Source: Phycicoccus sp. HDW14
GTDB taxonomy: Bacteria > Actinomycetota > Actinomycetes > Actinomycetales > Dermatophilaceae
NCBI RefSeq assembly: GCF_011383005.1
Contig: NZ_CP049935.1
Location: 1,364,001 to 1,428,000 of the forward strand
DNA: 64,000 nt
Direction of reading: 5' to 3'
This document shows, in pieces, positions 11,237 through 19,280 of the stretch (position 1 is the stretch's first letter; each line of letters opens with the position of its first letter). The notes below the pieces were generated by a model. That model was not told the DNA's origin. It did not search any database and saw only the letters and a program-made list of their open reading frames with translations. The position numbers and the translations under genes are program-made.

Positions 11237-12139
11237 TCAGCGTGGGACCAGGCAGGGGACGAGGGCCGAGCGCCTCGACTGCTCGACCACCCGGGAGAGG
11301 GTGCGGGCCACGAGGTCCACCTCGCCGTCGAGGCGGCGGAAGCGCGGGACCACGGTGCTCTCCAGCCAGCGCCAGCGGTCCTCGAACCGGGTGATGCTGG
11401 GGACCGACCGGCTGCGCACCGCACCGGGGAACCCACGCCACAGCGAGTACGCGGGGAACGACGTGAAGTACCGGACCTCCTGGCGCAGTCCGCGCACCTC
11501 GAACGTCGTCGTCGAGCCGAGCGAGGCGAGCCGCGCGAACGGGCCCGAGAGGCGGTCGAAGAGCGGCTGGACGACGACGCGCTGCTCGTGCCGCAGGAGC
11601 GCCAGGTTGCCGGCCCAGACGAGCTCGAGGGCCTCCCGCCGGGCCGAGGCCGGCGCCTCGTCGTCCTCGAGCACGGCCCGGCCCCGGCTGAGGTCCTCGA
11701 AGGCGCCCAGCAGCTCCGCCCGGTCGTGGTCGGGCCCGAGGAGGGCGCTCGTCCCCGCCGACCCGCCGGAGAGGTAGGCCAGGTGCACCCAGCAGATGTC
11801 GGCGTAGATCGCGTTGTTGACCTCGCGCAGGATGTTGGCGTCCTCGGTGAGGATCCGCGACCGGCTCAGGCTCCGGGGCAGGTCGACCCAGCCGGTGCCG
11901 TCGGCATCGAGGCGGAAGGGGAAGAGGACGCGTCGGACGTGGTGCGAGGCGATGGCCGCCATGGCCGCCCACTTGAGCCCGGTCGGCTGCTGCGCGTGCA
12001 GCCACGCGTACCGGGAGGTGATCTCCGCGTTGCGGTGGAACGGACAGCACGGTGGGCTGAGGAGGGCGTCGGCCGCGGCTCGCCAGCCGTCGACGGTGTC
12101 GGGTGCCCCGTGCGGGACCAGGTCCTCCAGAGCACCCAC
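11237..12139 (-). CDS. Hypothetical protein, possibly DUF2515-like
   Basis: I do not firmly recognise this 300-aa protein. It has no signal peptide or membrane helix and is rich in Trp, Arg and aromatic residues. The stretch NAEITSRYAWLHAQQP followed by a conserved-looking ILTEDANILREVNNAIYADI is reminiscent of DUF2515 proteins. That family has no known function. The likely start is ATG 12139; an upstream GTG-type start cannot be excluded. It is transcribed with the same orientation as the metallophosphoesterase 32 bases downstream, so the two may share a transcript. Confidence 0.6.
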   Translation of the reverse strand: MGALEDLVPHGAPDTVDGWRAAADALLSPPCCPFHRNAEITSRYAWLHAQQPTGLKWAAMAAIASHHVRRVLFPFRLDADGTGWVDLPRSLSRSRILTEDANILREVNNAIYADICWVHLAYLSGGSAGTSALLGPDHDRAELLGAFEDLSRGRAVLEDDEAPASARREALELVWAGNLALLRHEQRVVVQPLFDRLSGPFARLASLGSTTTFEVRGLRQEVRYFTSFPAYSLWRGFPGAVRSRSVPSITRFEDRWRWLESTVVPRFRRLDGEVDLVARTLSRVVEQSRRSALVPCLVPR

Positions 12140-12250
12140 GCGCGGCCACCTCCCCGACGTCGCGGCACGAGGAGGACGCGCGACGTCCCGGCCAGTCTCC
12201 CGCGCGGACCCGCCCGCGACCGGCCCGGAGACCTTACGGGGCGCTGACGG

Positions 12251-13849
12251 TCAGGCGAGGGTGACGAGCTCGCGGTAGTCGGCGCTGAAGAGGTCCTCGA
12301 CGCCGTCCGGGAGCAGGAGGATGCGCTCGGGCGCGAGGGCGTCGACGGCGCCCTCGTCGTGGGTGACGAGGACCACCGCGCCCTCGTAGGTGCTCAGGGC
12401 GCCGAGGATCTCGTCGCGGCTCGCGGGGTCGAGGTTGTTCGTGGGCTCGTCGAGGAGCAGCACGTTGGCCGACGACACGACGAGCAGGGCGAGCGAGAGC
12501 CGCGTCTTCTCGCCGCCCGAGAGGACCCCGGCCGGCTTGAGCACGTCGTCGCCGCTGAACAGGAAGGACCCGAGCACCTTGCGGACCTCGGTCTCGCCGA
12601 GGTCGGGGGCGGCCGACTTCATGTTCTCGAGGACGGTGCGCCCGACGTCGAGGTTCTCGTGCTCCTGCGCGTAGTACCCGAGCTTGAGGCCGTGGCCCGG
12701 CTCGACCTCCCCGGTGTCGGGGGTGTCGACACCCGCGAGCAGCCGCAGCAGCGTCGTCTTGCCCGCCCCGTTGAGCCCGAGGACGACGACGCGCGAGCCG
12801 CGGTCGATGGCCAGGTCGACGTCGGTGAAGACCTCGGACGACCCGTACGAGCGCGACAGGCCCGACGCCCGCAGCGGGGTCTTGCCGCACGGGGACGGCT
12901 TCGGGAAGCGCAGCTTGGCGACCTTGTCGTGGGCCCGCTCGGCCTCGAGGCCGCCGAGGAGCCGTTCGGCGCGGCGCTGCATGTTCTGTGCCGCAACGGT
13001 CTTGGTCGCCTTGGCACGCATCTTGTCGGCCTGGGCCATCAGCACGGACGCCTTCTTCTCGGCGTTGGCCCGCTCGCGCTTGCGACGCCGCTCGTCGGTC
13101 TCGCGCTGCTGGAGGTAGGCCTTCCAGCCGAGGTTGTACTGGTCGAGCTCGCCCCGGTTGGCATCGAGGTGGAAGACCTTGTTGACGACGACCTCGAGCA
13201 GCTCGACGTCGTGGCTGATGACGACGAGGCCGCCGCGGTAGCCCTTGAGGTGGTCGCGCAGCCAGCCGATGGAGTCGGCGTCGAGGTGGTTGGTCGGCTC
13301 GTCGAGGAGCAGGGTCTCGGCGCCGGAGAAGAGGATGCGGGTCAGCTCGACGCGGCGGCGCTGACCACCGGAGAGGGTGCCGATCTCCTGCTCGAGGAGG
13401 CGCTCCTCGAGGCCGAGCGCGGCGGCGATGCGGGCGGCCTCGGACTCGGCGGCGTAGCCACCGGCGGCGGTGAACTCGGCGTCGAGGCGCGTGTAGCGGC
13501 GCATCGCCTTCTCCTGCCGCTCACCCGTCTCGGTGGCCATCGCCTGCTCGGCGGCGCGCAGGTCGCGGACGATGCTGTCGAGGCCGCGGGCGGACAGCAC
13601 GCGGTCGCGCGCCGAGATGTGGAGGTCGCCGGTGCGGGGGTCCTGGGGCAGGTAGCCGACCTCGCCGGAGCGGGTGATGGTGCCGGCGGCCGGCTGGGTG
13701 ACCCCGGCGAGGGTCTTGGTGAGCGTCGTCTTGCCGGCCCCGTTGCGGCCGACGAGGCCGATCCGGTCACCGGGGGCGACGCGGAAGGACGCGTCGTCGA
13801 GGAGCAGGCGGGAGCCCGCGCGCAGCTCGACGGCGGCAGCGGTGATCAC
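12251..13849 (-). CDS. ABC-F family ATPase
   Basis: ABC-F proteins bind the ribosomal E site and act in translation control or antibiotic protection rather than transport. The 532-aa protein has two ATPase domains and no membrane segment: Walker A GRNGAGKTT at about 34-42, signature LSGGQRRR near 180, a charged helical linker RRRKRERANAEKK near 265, Walker A GLNGAGKTT near 355 and signature LSGGEKTR near 432. Its place between the suf operon and fabG-fabI matches the position of Rv1473 in M. tuberculosis. The GTG start at 13849 has AAGGA seven bases upstream. Which ABC-F subgroup it belongs to is unresolved. Confidence 0.92.
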   Translation of the reverse strand: MITAAAVELRAGSRLLLDDASFRVAPGDRIGLVGRNGAGKTTLTKTLAGVTQPAAGTITRSGEVGYLPQDPRTGDLHISARDRVLSARGLDSIVRDLRAAEQAMATETGERQEKAMRRYTRLDAEFTAAGGYAAESEAARIAAALGLEERLLEQEIGTLSGGQRRRVELTRILFSGAETLLLDEPTNHLDADSIGWLRDHLKGYRGGLVVISHDVELLEVVVNKVFHLDANRGELDQYNLGWKAYLQQRETDERRRKRERANAEKKASVLMAQADKMRAKATKTVAAQNMQRRAERLLGGLEAERAHDKVAKLRFPKPSPCGKTPLRASGLSRSYGSSEVFTDVDLAIDRGSRVVVLGLNGAGKTTLLRLLAGVDTPDTGEVEPGHGLKLGYYAQEHENLDVGRTVLENMKSAAPDLGETEVRKVLGSFLFSGDDVLKPAGVLSGGEKTRLSLALLVVSSANVLLLDEPTNNLDPASRDEILGALSTYEGAVVLVTHDEGAVDALAPERILLLPDGVEDLFSADYRELVTLA

Positions 13850-13922
13850 GGGAGGGTCCTTCGGTCGGGGGCGACGCGCGCGGAGGGAGCGACGGTGGTG
13901 TCCGGCGGCGCGTGGTCACCCC

Positions 13923-13929
13923 TAGTCTA
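13923..13929. promoter_or_regulatory. Overlapping divergent -10 elements for the ABC-F gene and the zinc peptidase gene
   Basis: TAGTCT (13923-13928, plus) and TAGACT (13929-13924, minus) share five bases. Predicted leaders are about 44 bases for the peptidase and about 68 for the ABC-F gene. Confidence 0.35.
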
Positions 13930-13978
13930 AGGCGGGCCGGAGACCGCTCCGGCACCGCGCGAGTCCGGAGGCTGCCGC

Positions 13979-14899
13979 ATGAGCTTCAACGACAACGTCA
14001 CCCTCGACACCTCCCAGGTGCGCTCCGGAGGTGGCGGGGGCCGCGGTGGGCCCGGCGGCGTCGTCGTCGGTGGGGGCATCCTCGGCATCATCGCCACGCT
14101 CATCGCGATGTTCCTCGGCATCGACCCCGGGTCGCTGCCCACCGGCGGCGGCCAGCTCGACCCCGGGCAGGTCCAGGCCGGGGGTACCGAGGACGGCAGC
14201 GCCTTCGCCGACTGCAAGACCGGCGCGGACGCCGACCGCAGCGACAAGTGCCGTGTCATCGGGACGGTGAACTCGGTGCAGGCCTTCTGGGGCGACGAGC
14301 TCGTGCGCTACAAGCGTGAGTGGCAGCCCACGCAGACCGTGCTCTACGACGGGCAGACCCAGTCGGCGTGCGGCACCGCCAGCAACCAGGTCGGGCCCTT
14401 CTACTGCCCGCTCGACAAGCTCGTCTACATCGACGCGAGCTTCTTCGAGGTGCTCACCTCGCAGTTCGGCGCCGACGACGGGGCGCTGGCCCAGGAGTAC
14501 GTCGTGGCCCACGAGTACGGGCACGCGCTGCAGGACCAGCTCGGGCTGCTCGGGCGGGCCCAGCAGAACCCGCAGGGTCCGGAGTCCGGCGGGGTGAAGA
14601 CCGAGCTGATGGCCGACTGCCTCGCCGGCGTCTGGGCCAAGCACGCCAGCACCGTGCCCGACGAGGACACGAAGACCCCCTTCCTGAAGCCCCTGACCGA
14701 GGCCGACATCCGGTCCGCCCTCTCGGCGGCCGCCGCGGTCGGCGACGACCGCATCCAGCAGGCCTCGTCCGGTCGGGTCAACCCCGAGACGTGGACGCAC
14801 GGGTCGGCCGCCGCCCGGCAGCGCTGGTTCCTCCAGGGCTACTCGACCGGCGACCTCAACCGCTGCGACACCTTCGCGGTGGCCTCCGTCAACGAGTGA
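13979..14899 (+). CDS. Neutral zinc metallopeptidase, YpfJ/KPN_02809 family
   Basis: This 306-aa protein has a Gly-rich N-terminus, one membrane helix at about residues 28-47 and a large extracytoplasmic domain. The zinc-binding HEYGH spans residues 178-182, with further acidic residues Glu209 and Asp213 in TELMADC. Several cysteines (CKTGADADRSDKC, CGTASNQVGPFYC) could pair as disulfides outside the membrane. The physiological substrate is unknown. The ATG at 13979 is preceded by CCGGAGG at a usable distance. Its 3' end faces the DUF1801 gene across 30 bases. Confidence 0.9.
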   Translation: MSFNDNVTLDTSQVRSGGGGGRGGPGGVVVGGGILGIIATLIAMFLGIDPGSLPTGGGQLDPGQVQAGGTEDGSAFADCKTGADADRSDKCRVIGTVNSVQAFWGDELVRYKREWQPTQTVLYDGQTQSACGTASNQVGPFYCPLDKLVYIDASFFEVLTSQFGADDGALAQEYVVAHEYGHALQDQLGLLGRAQQNPQGPESGGVKTELMADCLAGVWAKHASTVPDEDTKTPFLKPLTEADIRSALSAAAAVGDDRIQQASSGRVNPETWTHGSAAARQRWFLQGYSTGDLNRCDTFAVASVNE

Positions 14900-14929
14900 G
14901 ACGCAGCGCCGACGGCCGGTCGACCTCGG

Positions 14930-15370
14930 TCAGCCGGCGGCTCGGCGGACCAGTGCCGCGACGTCCTTCTCACCGGCCTTCGTCAGGGTCGTGACGGCCC
15001 ACGCGACCGGCCACATCGACCCGTCGTCGAGCTGCGCCACGTCCTGGAACTCCAGGCTCGTGTAGCGCTGGCCGAACTTGCCGGAGTTCTTGACGGCGAG
15101 CAGCACCTTGCCGTCCTTGGCGTACGCGGGCATCCCGTACCAGGTCCGGGGCGCGAGCTCCGGTGCGGCAGAAGTGATGATCTCGTGCAGGCGGCCGCAC
15201 AGGGCGCGGTCGCCGTCGTCCATCCGGGCGATGGCGTCGAGCACGCCCTTGACCTCGTCCTCGGCCTTGGCACCCTTGGCGGCCGCCCGGCGCTCGGCGA
15301 CCGTCGCCTTCATCGCGGACTTCTCGGCGTCGCTGAGGACGTTGCCGGTGCTCTTCTTCGCGGCGCTCAT
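14930..15370 (-). CDS. DUF1801 domain protein
   Basis: The 146-aa cytoplasmic protein fits the DUF1801 (YdhG-like) family. The conserved core is WYGMPAYAKDGKVLLAV followed by FGQRYTSLEFQD. The N-terminal 50 residues are Lys/Ala-rich and helical (LSDAEKSAMKATVAERRAAA). Family members have been linked to iron handling in some bacteria, but function is not established. ATG 15370 is chosen because GGGAGG lies six bases upstream; a longer in-frame start lacks such a site. Confidence 0.82.
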   Translation of the reverse strand: MSAAKKSTGNVLSDAEKSAMKATVAERRAAAKGAKAEDEVKGVLDAIARMDDGDRALCGRLHEIITSAAPELAPRTWYGMPAYAKDGKVLLAVKNSGKFGQRYTSLEFQDVAQLDDGSMWPVAWAVTTLTKAGEKDVAALVRRAAG

Positions 15371-15493
15371 GGCGCACCTCCCTCTCTCGTGGATCCTGCT
15401 GCGCCCCATCGTGCTCCCCCACCCGCCCGGGGGCTTCTCCGAACCTGACCGACCTCCGGGCGTAGCCTGCAGGTCCCGACCGAGGAGAGCACC

Positions 15494-15918
15494 GTGAGCC
15501 AGGCAGACGACCTCGACCGGATGGGTGGCGAGAAGTTCGTGCAGCTGACCACCTTCCGCCGCAACGGCACTCCGGTCGCGACGCCCGTGTGGGTGGTGGC
15601 CGCCGGCGACGGCACGCTGCTGGTGACCACCCGAGCGGCAGCGGCAAGGTCAAGCGGCTGCGGCACACGTCGTCCGTCCGGCTGCGCCCCTGCTCGCGTC
15701 GAGGCGCGGTGCCGGACGGGGCACCGGTCCTGACCGCCACCGCACGGGTGGAGACCGGAGCGGAGTCCGTCGACGCGGCGCACCGGCTGCTGGCGGACGA
15801 GTACGGGCTGGAGTTCCGACTCGTCATGGGGGTGGAGCGGGTCCTGCGGCGCGGTCCGGTCGACCGTGTCATCGTCCGCATCACGCCGAACACCCCCGAC
15901 GGCCACCGCGAACCCTGA
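15494..15918 (+). CDS. PPOX-class F420-dependent oxidoreductase, frameshifted as written
   Basis: This is a small split-barrel flavin/F420-binding protein of about 142 aa. The first part reads FVQLTTFRRNGTPVATPVWV, ending LLVTT. The frame then breaks at the C run 15631-15633. One extra C gives TPSGSGKVKRLRHTSSVRL, the typical second strand of the family, to the TGA at 15916. Such enzymes reduce diverse compounds with F420H2 or bind heme breakdown products; the substrate is unknown. GTG 15494 has GAGGAG upstream, and TAGCCT at 15473-15478 is a plausible -10. Confidence 0.83.
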
Positions 15919-15928
15919 GGAGCACCGA

Positions 15929-16282
15929 ATGCGAGTCATCTCCGTCATCCCGAACCTCAACGTCCCCGACATCGACGCCGCCCGGGAGTTCTGGACGGAC
16001 GTGCTGGGCCTGTCGACCGAGGAGATGAACCTCGGCTGGGTCGCGCGGTTCACCTCCCCCGAGACCGGAGCCCACGTGCAGCTCGTGTCCGGTGACGCGA
16101 CCGCGCCGGAGGACTCGGTCCTCACCGTGCGGGTCGACGACGTCGACGCGGCGTACGAGGAGGTCGTCGCGGCCGGGGTGGAGGTCGTCCACCCCCTCGT
16201 CACCGAGGAGTGGGGCGTGCGCCGGTTCTTCGTGCGGGCACCCGGCGGGCTGGTGCTCAACATCGCCCAGCACCACGCGTGA
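15929..16282 (+). CDS. VOC family (glyoxalase/bleomycin-resistance fold) protein
   Basis: The 117-aa protein has the paired beta-alpha-beta-beta-beta units of the vicinal oxygen chelate fold. It starts ISVIPNLNVPDIDAAREFW and ends in FFVRAPGGLVLNIAQH, where a metal-ligand Glu would often lie. Members include glyoxalases, dioxygenases and drug-binding proteins, so no activity can be assigned. It begins 11 bases after the PPOX gene, with GAGGAG overlapping that gene's stop, and is probably in the same transcript. Confidence 0.85.
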   Translation: MRVISVIPNLNVPDIDAAREFWTDVLGLSTEEMNLGWVARFTSPETGAHVQLVSGDATAPEDSVLTVRVDDVDAAYEEVVAAGVEVVHPLVTEEWGVRRFFVRAPGGLVLNIAQHHA

Positions 16283-16293
16283 CGCCGCACCCG

Positions 16294-16305
16294 TAGCCTT
16301 CGGTC
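16294..16305 (+). promoter_or_regulatory. Likely leaderless promoter (-10) of the NYN gene
   Basis: TAGCCT at 16294-16299 lies six bases before the ATG at 16306. Confidence 0.42.
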
Positions 16306-16865
16306 ATGACCCCTGCCGAGCGCTCGACCTACCTCCTCGTCGACGGTGAGAACATCGACGCGACGCTGGGGACCTCGATCCTCGGCCGACGTCCGCGCCC
16401 GGAGGAGCGGCCGCGGTGGGAGCGGTTGCTGCAGTTCGCCGAGGACCGGTGGAGGCAGCCGGCCGTCGGGCTCTTCTTCCTCGCGGCGAACACCGAGCTG
16501 CCGATGACCTTCGTGCAGGCGCTGCTCGCCATCGGCTACCGCCCCGTCCCGCTGTCCGGCGGGCCCGGCGAGAAGGTCGTCGACATCGCCATCCAGCGCA
16601 CGCTGGTCGAGCTGGCGCGGCGTGAGGCCGACGTCCTCCTCGTGAGCAACGACGGCGACTTCGCCGAGCAGGTCGAGGGCCTCCTCGACGGCCGCCGGGT
16701 GGGTGTCGTCGGCTTCACCGAGTTCCGCAGCAGCGCCTTCGCCGGGATGACCGAGCGCGGCCTGGAGTTCCTCGACCTCGAGTACGACGTGGCGGCGTTC
16801 AACGAGCGGCTCCCCGGGTGCGCATCATCCCGATCGCCGAGTTCGACCCCGCGCAGTTCCTCTGA
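16306..16865 (+). CDS. NYN domain (PIN-like nuclease fold) protein, frameshifted near the 3' end
   Basis: NYN proteins share the PIN-like RNase fold and are thought to act on RNA. The acidic active-site motifs are visible: LLVDGENID with Asp13 near the start, and LLVSNDGDF near residue 115. The frame breaks at the G run 16816-16818. Restoring one G gives NERLPGVRIIPIAEFDPAQF and a stop at 16863-16865, a family-typical end; without it the frame runs on into unrelated sequence. The full product is about 186 aa. TAGCCT six bases before the ATG suggests a leaderless mRNA. Confidence 0.83.
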
Positions 16866-16945
16866 GGTCGCGGTCCGGCCGACGTCGGCCTGTGATGCGA
16901 AACCGCCTGTCGCGCAGCGAAACTCTCGGCCCTGTCCCTTCCCTT

Positions 16946-16961
16946 TCGAACGTGCGTTCGG
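16946..16961 (+). promoter_or_regulatory. LexA/SOS-box-like operator upstream of the DUF222-HNH gene
   Basis: TCGAAC-GTGC-GTTCGG matches the actinobacterial SOS box (TCGAAC-N4-GTTCGA) at 11 of 12 half-site bases. It abuts a -10-like TAGGAT at 16962-16967, so bound LexA would block the promoter. The ATG at 16991 follows 29 bases later. Confidence 0.65.
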
Positions 16962-16990
16962 TAGGATGGTGGGACGAGGGAGGGGAGCCG

Positions 16991-18556
16991 ATGGCCGGGA
17001 CACAGCACCTGATGGACGCCGCACGGTCGGCGCGCGAGCTGGTGCGCGCGGCGCTGGTGGCGGGTCCCCTCGGTGGGTCGGTCGAAGAGTGCGCGGCGGT
17101 CGTCGCTGAGCTGCAGGCACTGGTCAACGAGGTGAGCGCGGCCCAGGACGACGCCATCGTGGCGCTGGCCGCGCTCGAGACCGAGGTCGCCGACGACGGC
17201 ACCCTCGTGGAGGTGCGCCACGTCCCCGGTCACGTCGCGCTCGATGCCCCGGCGATCGTGTCCGGTGTGCTGTGCCTGTCGTCGGTCGCGGCCGAGCGGC
17301 GGGTGCGTGACGCCGTGCGCCGCGCCGTGGACGGACCCGAGAGCGCCGGGACGTGGACGGGTCTGGGTGGGCTGCACGCGGCGATGGCCGCCGGGCGGCT
17401 CGACGCCTACCGGGCCGGGGTCGTCGCCCACGAGCTCGAGGAGGTGCCCGCCGAGGTCGCCGCCACCGTCATCACCTCGATCGACGATGCCTTCGACCGC
17501 GAGGACGGTCCGAGACTACGGAGGCGGGTCCGACGAGTCCTGGCCCAGATTTCCCCCGACCTGCTGCGCCAGCGGGCGGTGCGGGCCCGGTCGGAGTCCT
17601 CCCTGCAACGGTGGGTCGACGAGCCCGGCGTCGACACGTGGCACGGCACCTTCCCCTCCGAGGAGGCCTGCGCCGCGTGGGCCGCCATCGACGCCCTGGC
17701 CCAGCAGTACCTCGCCGACGGGACGTGCGAACGCATCGACCGGGCCCGGGCCAAGGCGTTGACCGACCTCGTGACGTCCAACGCCACCATCGACGTCCAG
17801 GTGGTCCTCACCACCGCGGCGACCCCGGGACGAGACGCCTCGGCGGTGCAGGCATCGCCCGCGGGCGGGCCGGGCGACCTCGTCGAGGTCGGCGGCATCC
17901 GGGCCGGGGACCCCGTCCTCGTCCGGCGCGACTGGCTCGAGCGCGCCATCGCCGTCACCGCCCGCGGCCGCACCGGCCGACCCCGCGTGCTGGCCTGCGA
18001 CCCCGGGACCGGCGCAGCCACCGACCCCACCGGTGACCTGAGCACCGCCGTCTACCGGCCCAGCGCCCGGCTCGCCGCGTTCGTGCGCGCCCGAGACCGC
18101 CACTGCCGCTTCCCCGGCTGCCACGTCGCGGCCCGCTACTGCGACCTCGACCACGTCCGCCCCCACCCCGCCGGACCCACCAGCGCCGCCAACCTCGCCT
18201 GCCTCTGCCGCCGCCACCACCGGGTCAAGCAACGACCCGGCTGGCGAGCCGCCCTGCACCCCGACGCCACGATGACGTGGACCGACCCCACCGGACGCAC
18301 CCGCACGACCCACCCACCCGACCAGCTCCACCCGGTCACGCTGTCCGACAGCGGAACCGACCCACCACCACCCGACCGCGGACGACCCTCCATGGCCGTC
18401 CCCGACGGCCCCCACTCAACCCTCGAGCACCACCTCGAACACGCACCCGGGTGCCGAGTCCATGTCGTGCGCCCGCCGGTGCCGATGACCTGCGACGTCC
18501 GGGCGCACTCACCGAGAGTCCGCCGCTCGACGAACTCCGACCCGCCGCCCTTCTGA
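16991..18556 (+). CDS. DUF222 / HNH endonuclease domain protein (13E12 repeat family type)
   Basis: The 521-aa protein has the actinobacterial DUF222 region (about residues 1-330) followed by an HNH nuclease motif. The HNH part shows CRFPGC near 372, DLDHV near 389 and NLACLCRRHHRVK near 403-415, giving a zinc-stabilised beta-beta-alpha fold. The Pro/Asp-rich tail is disordered. M. tuberculosis calls such genes 13E12 repeats; their role is unknown. ATG 16991 is preferred because GAGGGAGGGGAG lies just upstream. A LexA-type box overlaps the promoter, suggesting induction by DNA damage. No terminal repeats mark it as a mobile element. Confidence 0.88.
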   Translation: MAGTQHLMDAARSARELVRAALVAGPLGGSVEECAAVVAELQALVNEVSAAQDDAIVALAALETEVADDGTLVEVRHVPGHVALDAPAIVSGVLCLSSVAAERRVRDAVRRAVDGPESAGTWTGLGGLHAAMAAGRLDAYRAGVVAHELEEVPAEVAATVITSIDDAFDREDGPRLRRRVRRVLAQISPDLLRQRAVRARSESSLQRWVDEPGVDTWHGTFPSEEACAAWAAIDALAQQYLADGTCERIDRARAKALTDLVTSNATIDVQVVLTTAATPGRDASAVQASPAGGPGDLVEVGGIRAGDPVLVRRDWLERAIAVTARGRTGRPRVLACDPGTGAATDPTGDLSTAVYRPSARLAAFVRARDRHCRFPGCHVAARYCDLDHVRPHPAGPTSAANLACLCRRHHRVKQRPGWRAALHPDATMTWTDPTGRTRTTHPPDQLHPVTLSDSGTDPPPPDRGRPSMAVPDGPHSTLEHHLEHAPGCRVHVVRPPVPMTCDVRAHSPRVRRSTNSDPPPF

Positions 18557-18625
18557 GCGAGACGGTTCCCCGGCCGGTGGCGTCCGCGTGTGCACTGGTC
18601 ACCCCGATGCCGACGTCACCGGGGC

Positions 18626-19177
18626 TCAGCTCGCGTCCGAGTACGCCAGGCGGACGCCGCAGTGGAGGCAGCGGAACAGGTACCCCGTCACGTCCCCGTC
18701 GCGGTGCATCGACCTGGTCTGTCGATCTGCTTCTTCGTGGTCGACTCCGAGGGCCCCGAGGTCCGCTCGCAGCGACTGGAGGGCGTCGGGAAGGTCGGCG
18801 ACCTCGTCCCAGCCGACGGGACCGAGGAACGCGGCGGCGTCGGCGCAGTGGTACATCCAGTGCTCCTGCTGCCACCCCAGGAAGCCGGGCGTGCGCTGCG
18901 ACACCTCCTCGAGCACGGCCACGGGAACGTCGGCGGGGACACGGCGTCCGACGTCGGTCAGCTGTGCGGGCCCGTCCGGGTGGGCGAGGGCAGTCGCCGC
19001 CGTCCCGTCGGCGATGCACCGGAGGCACAGGACCTCGGCCTGCTTCCCGAAGATCGTGCCTCCGGAGTACGCGAAGCCCGCGGGACGGGTGCAGACGGTG
19101 CACACCTCGTCCGACAGCACAGCGGACCCTGTCCCGACGGGGTCGGGGTGGTAGCGGAACACGGGGATGACCGACAC
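18626..19177 (-). CDS. CbrC family (UPF0167) protein
   Basis: The protein of about 183 aa starts SVIPVFRYHPDPVGTGS, the signature opening of the CbrC/UPF0167 family. It carries three Cys pairs, CTVC, CLRC and CLHC, that probably bind zinc. CbrC in E. coli is linked to colicin tolerance, but the biochemical function is unknown. I chose the GTG at 19177 to fit the family N-terminus; GTG 19198 would add seven residues and cannot be ruled out. No strong ribosome binding site supports either. It is flanked by an HNH gene and the cold-shock gene. Confidence 0.78.
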   Translation of the reverse strand: MSVIPVFRYHPDPVGTGSAVLSDEVCTVCTRPAGFAYSGGTIFGKQAEVLCLRCIADGTAATALAHPDGPAQLTDVGRRVPADVPVAVLEEVSQRTPGFLGWQQEHWMYHCADAAAFLGPVGWDEVADLPDALQSLRADLGALGVDHEEADRQTRSMHRDGDVTGYLFRCLHCGVRLAYSDAS

Positions 19178-19280
19178 GGGAGGAGCATCCCAGCCCACCC
19201 GGTCACGCGTGGGGAACTCGGACGACCTGCCGCGTGACGGGAACGCACCTCACCACAGCGGAGCCCGGAACAGCTGTCGC

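Noticed and set aside
13767-13955. Upstream ORF in the ABC-F leader, as in attenuation-controlled resistance genes
   Set aside because: A GTG-started frame runs through the leader, but there is no ribosome binding site, the frame runs on into the gene in another frame, and no alternative hairpins were found.
16991-18556. HNH gene as an intein, homing element or transposon
   Set aside because: No host gene is interrupted, no terminal inverted repeats or target duplications are visible, and the promoter is its own.
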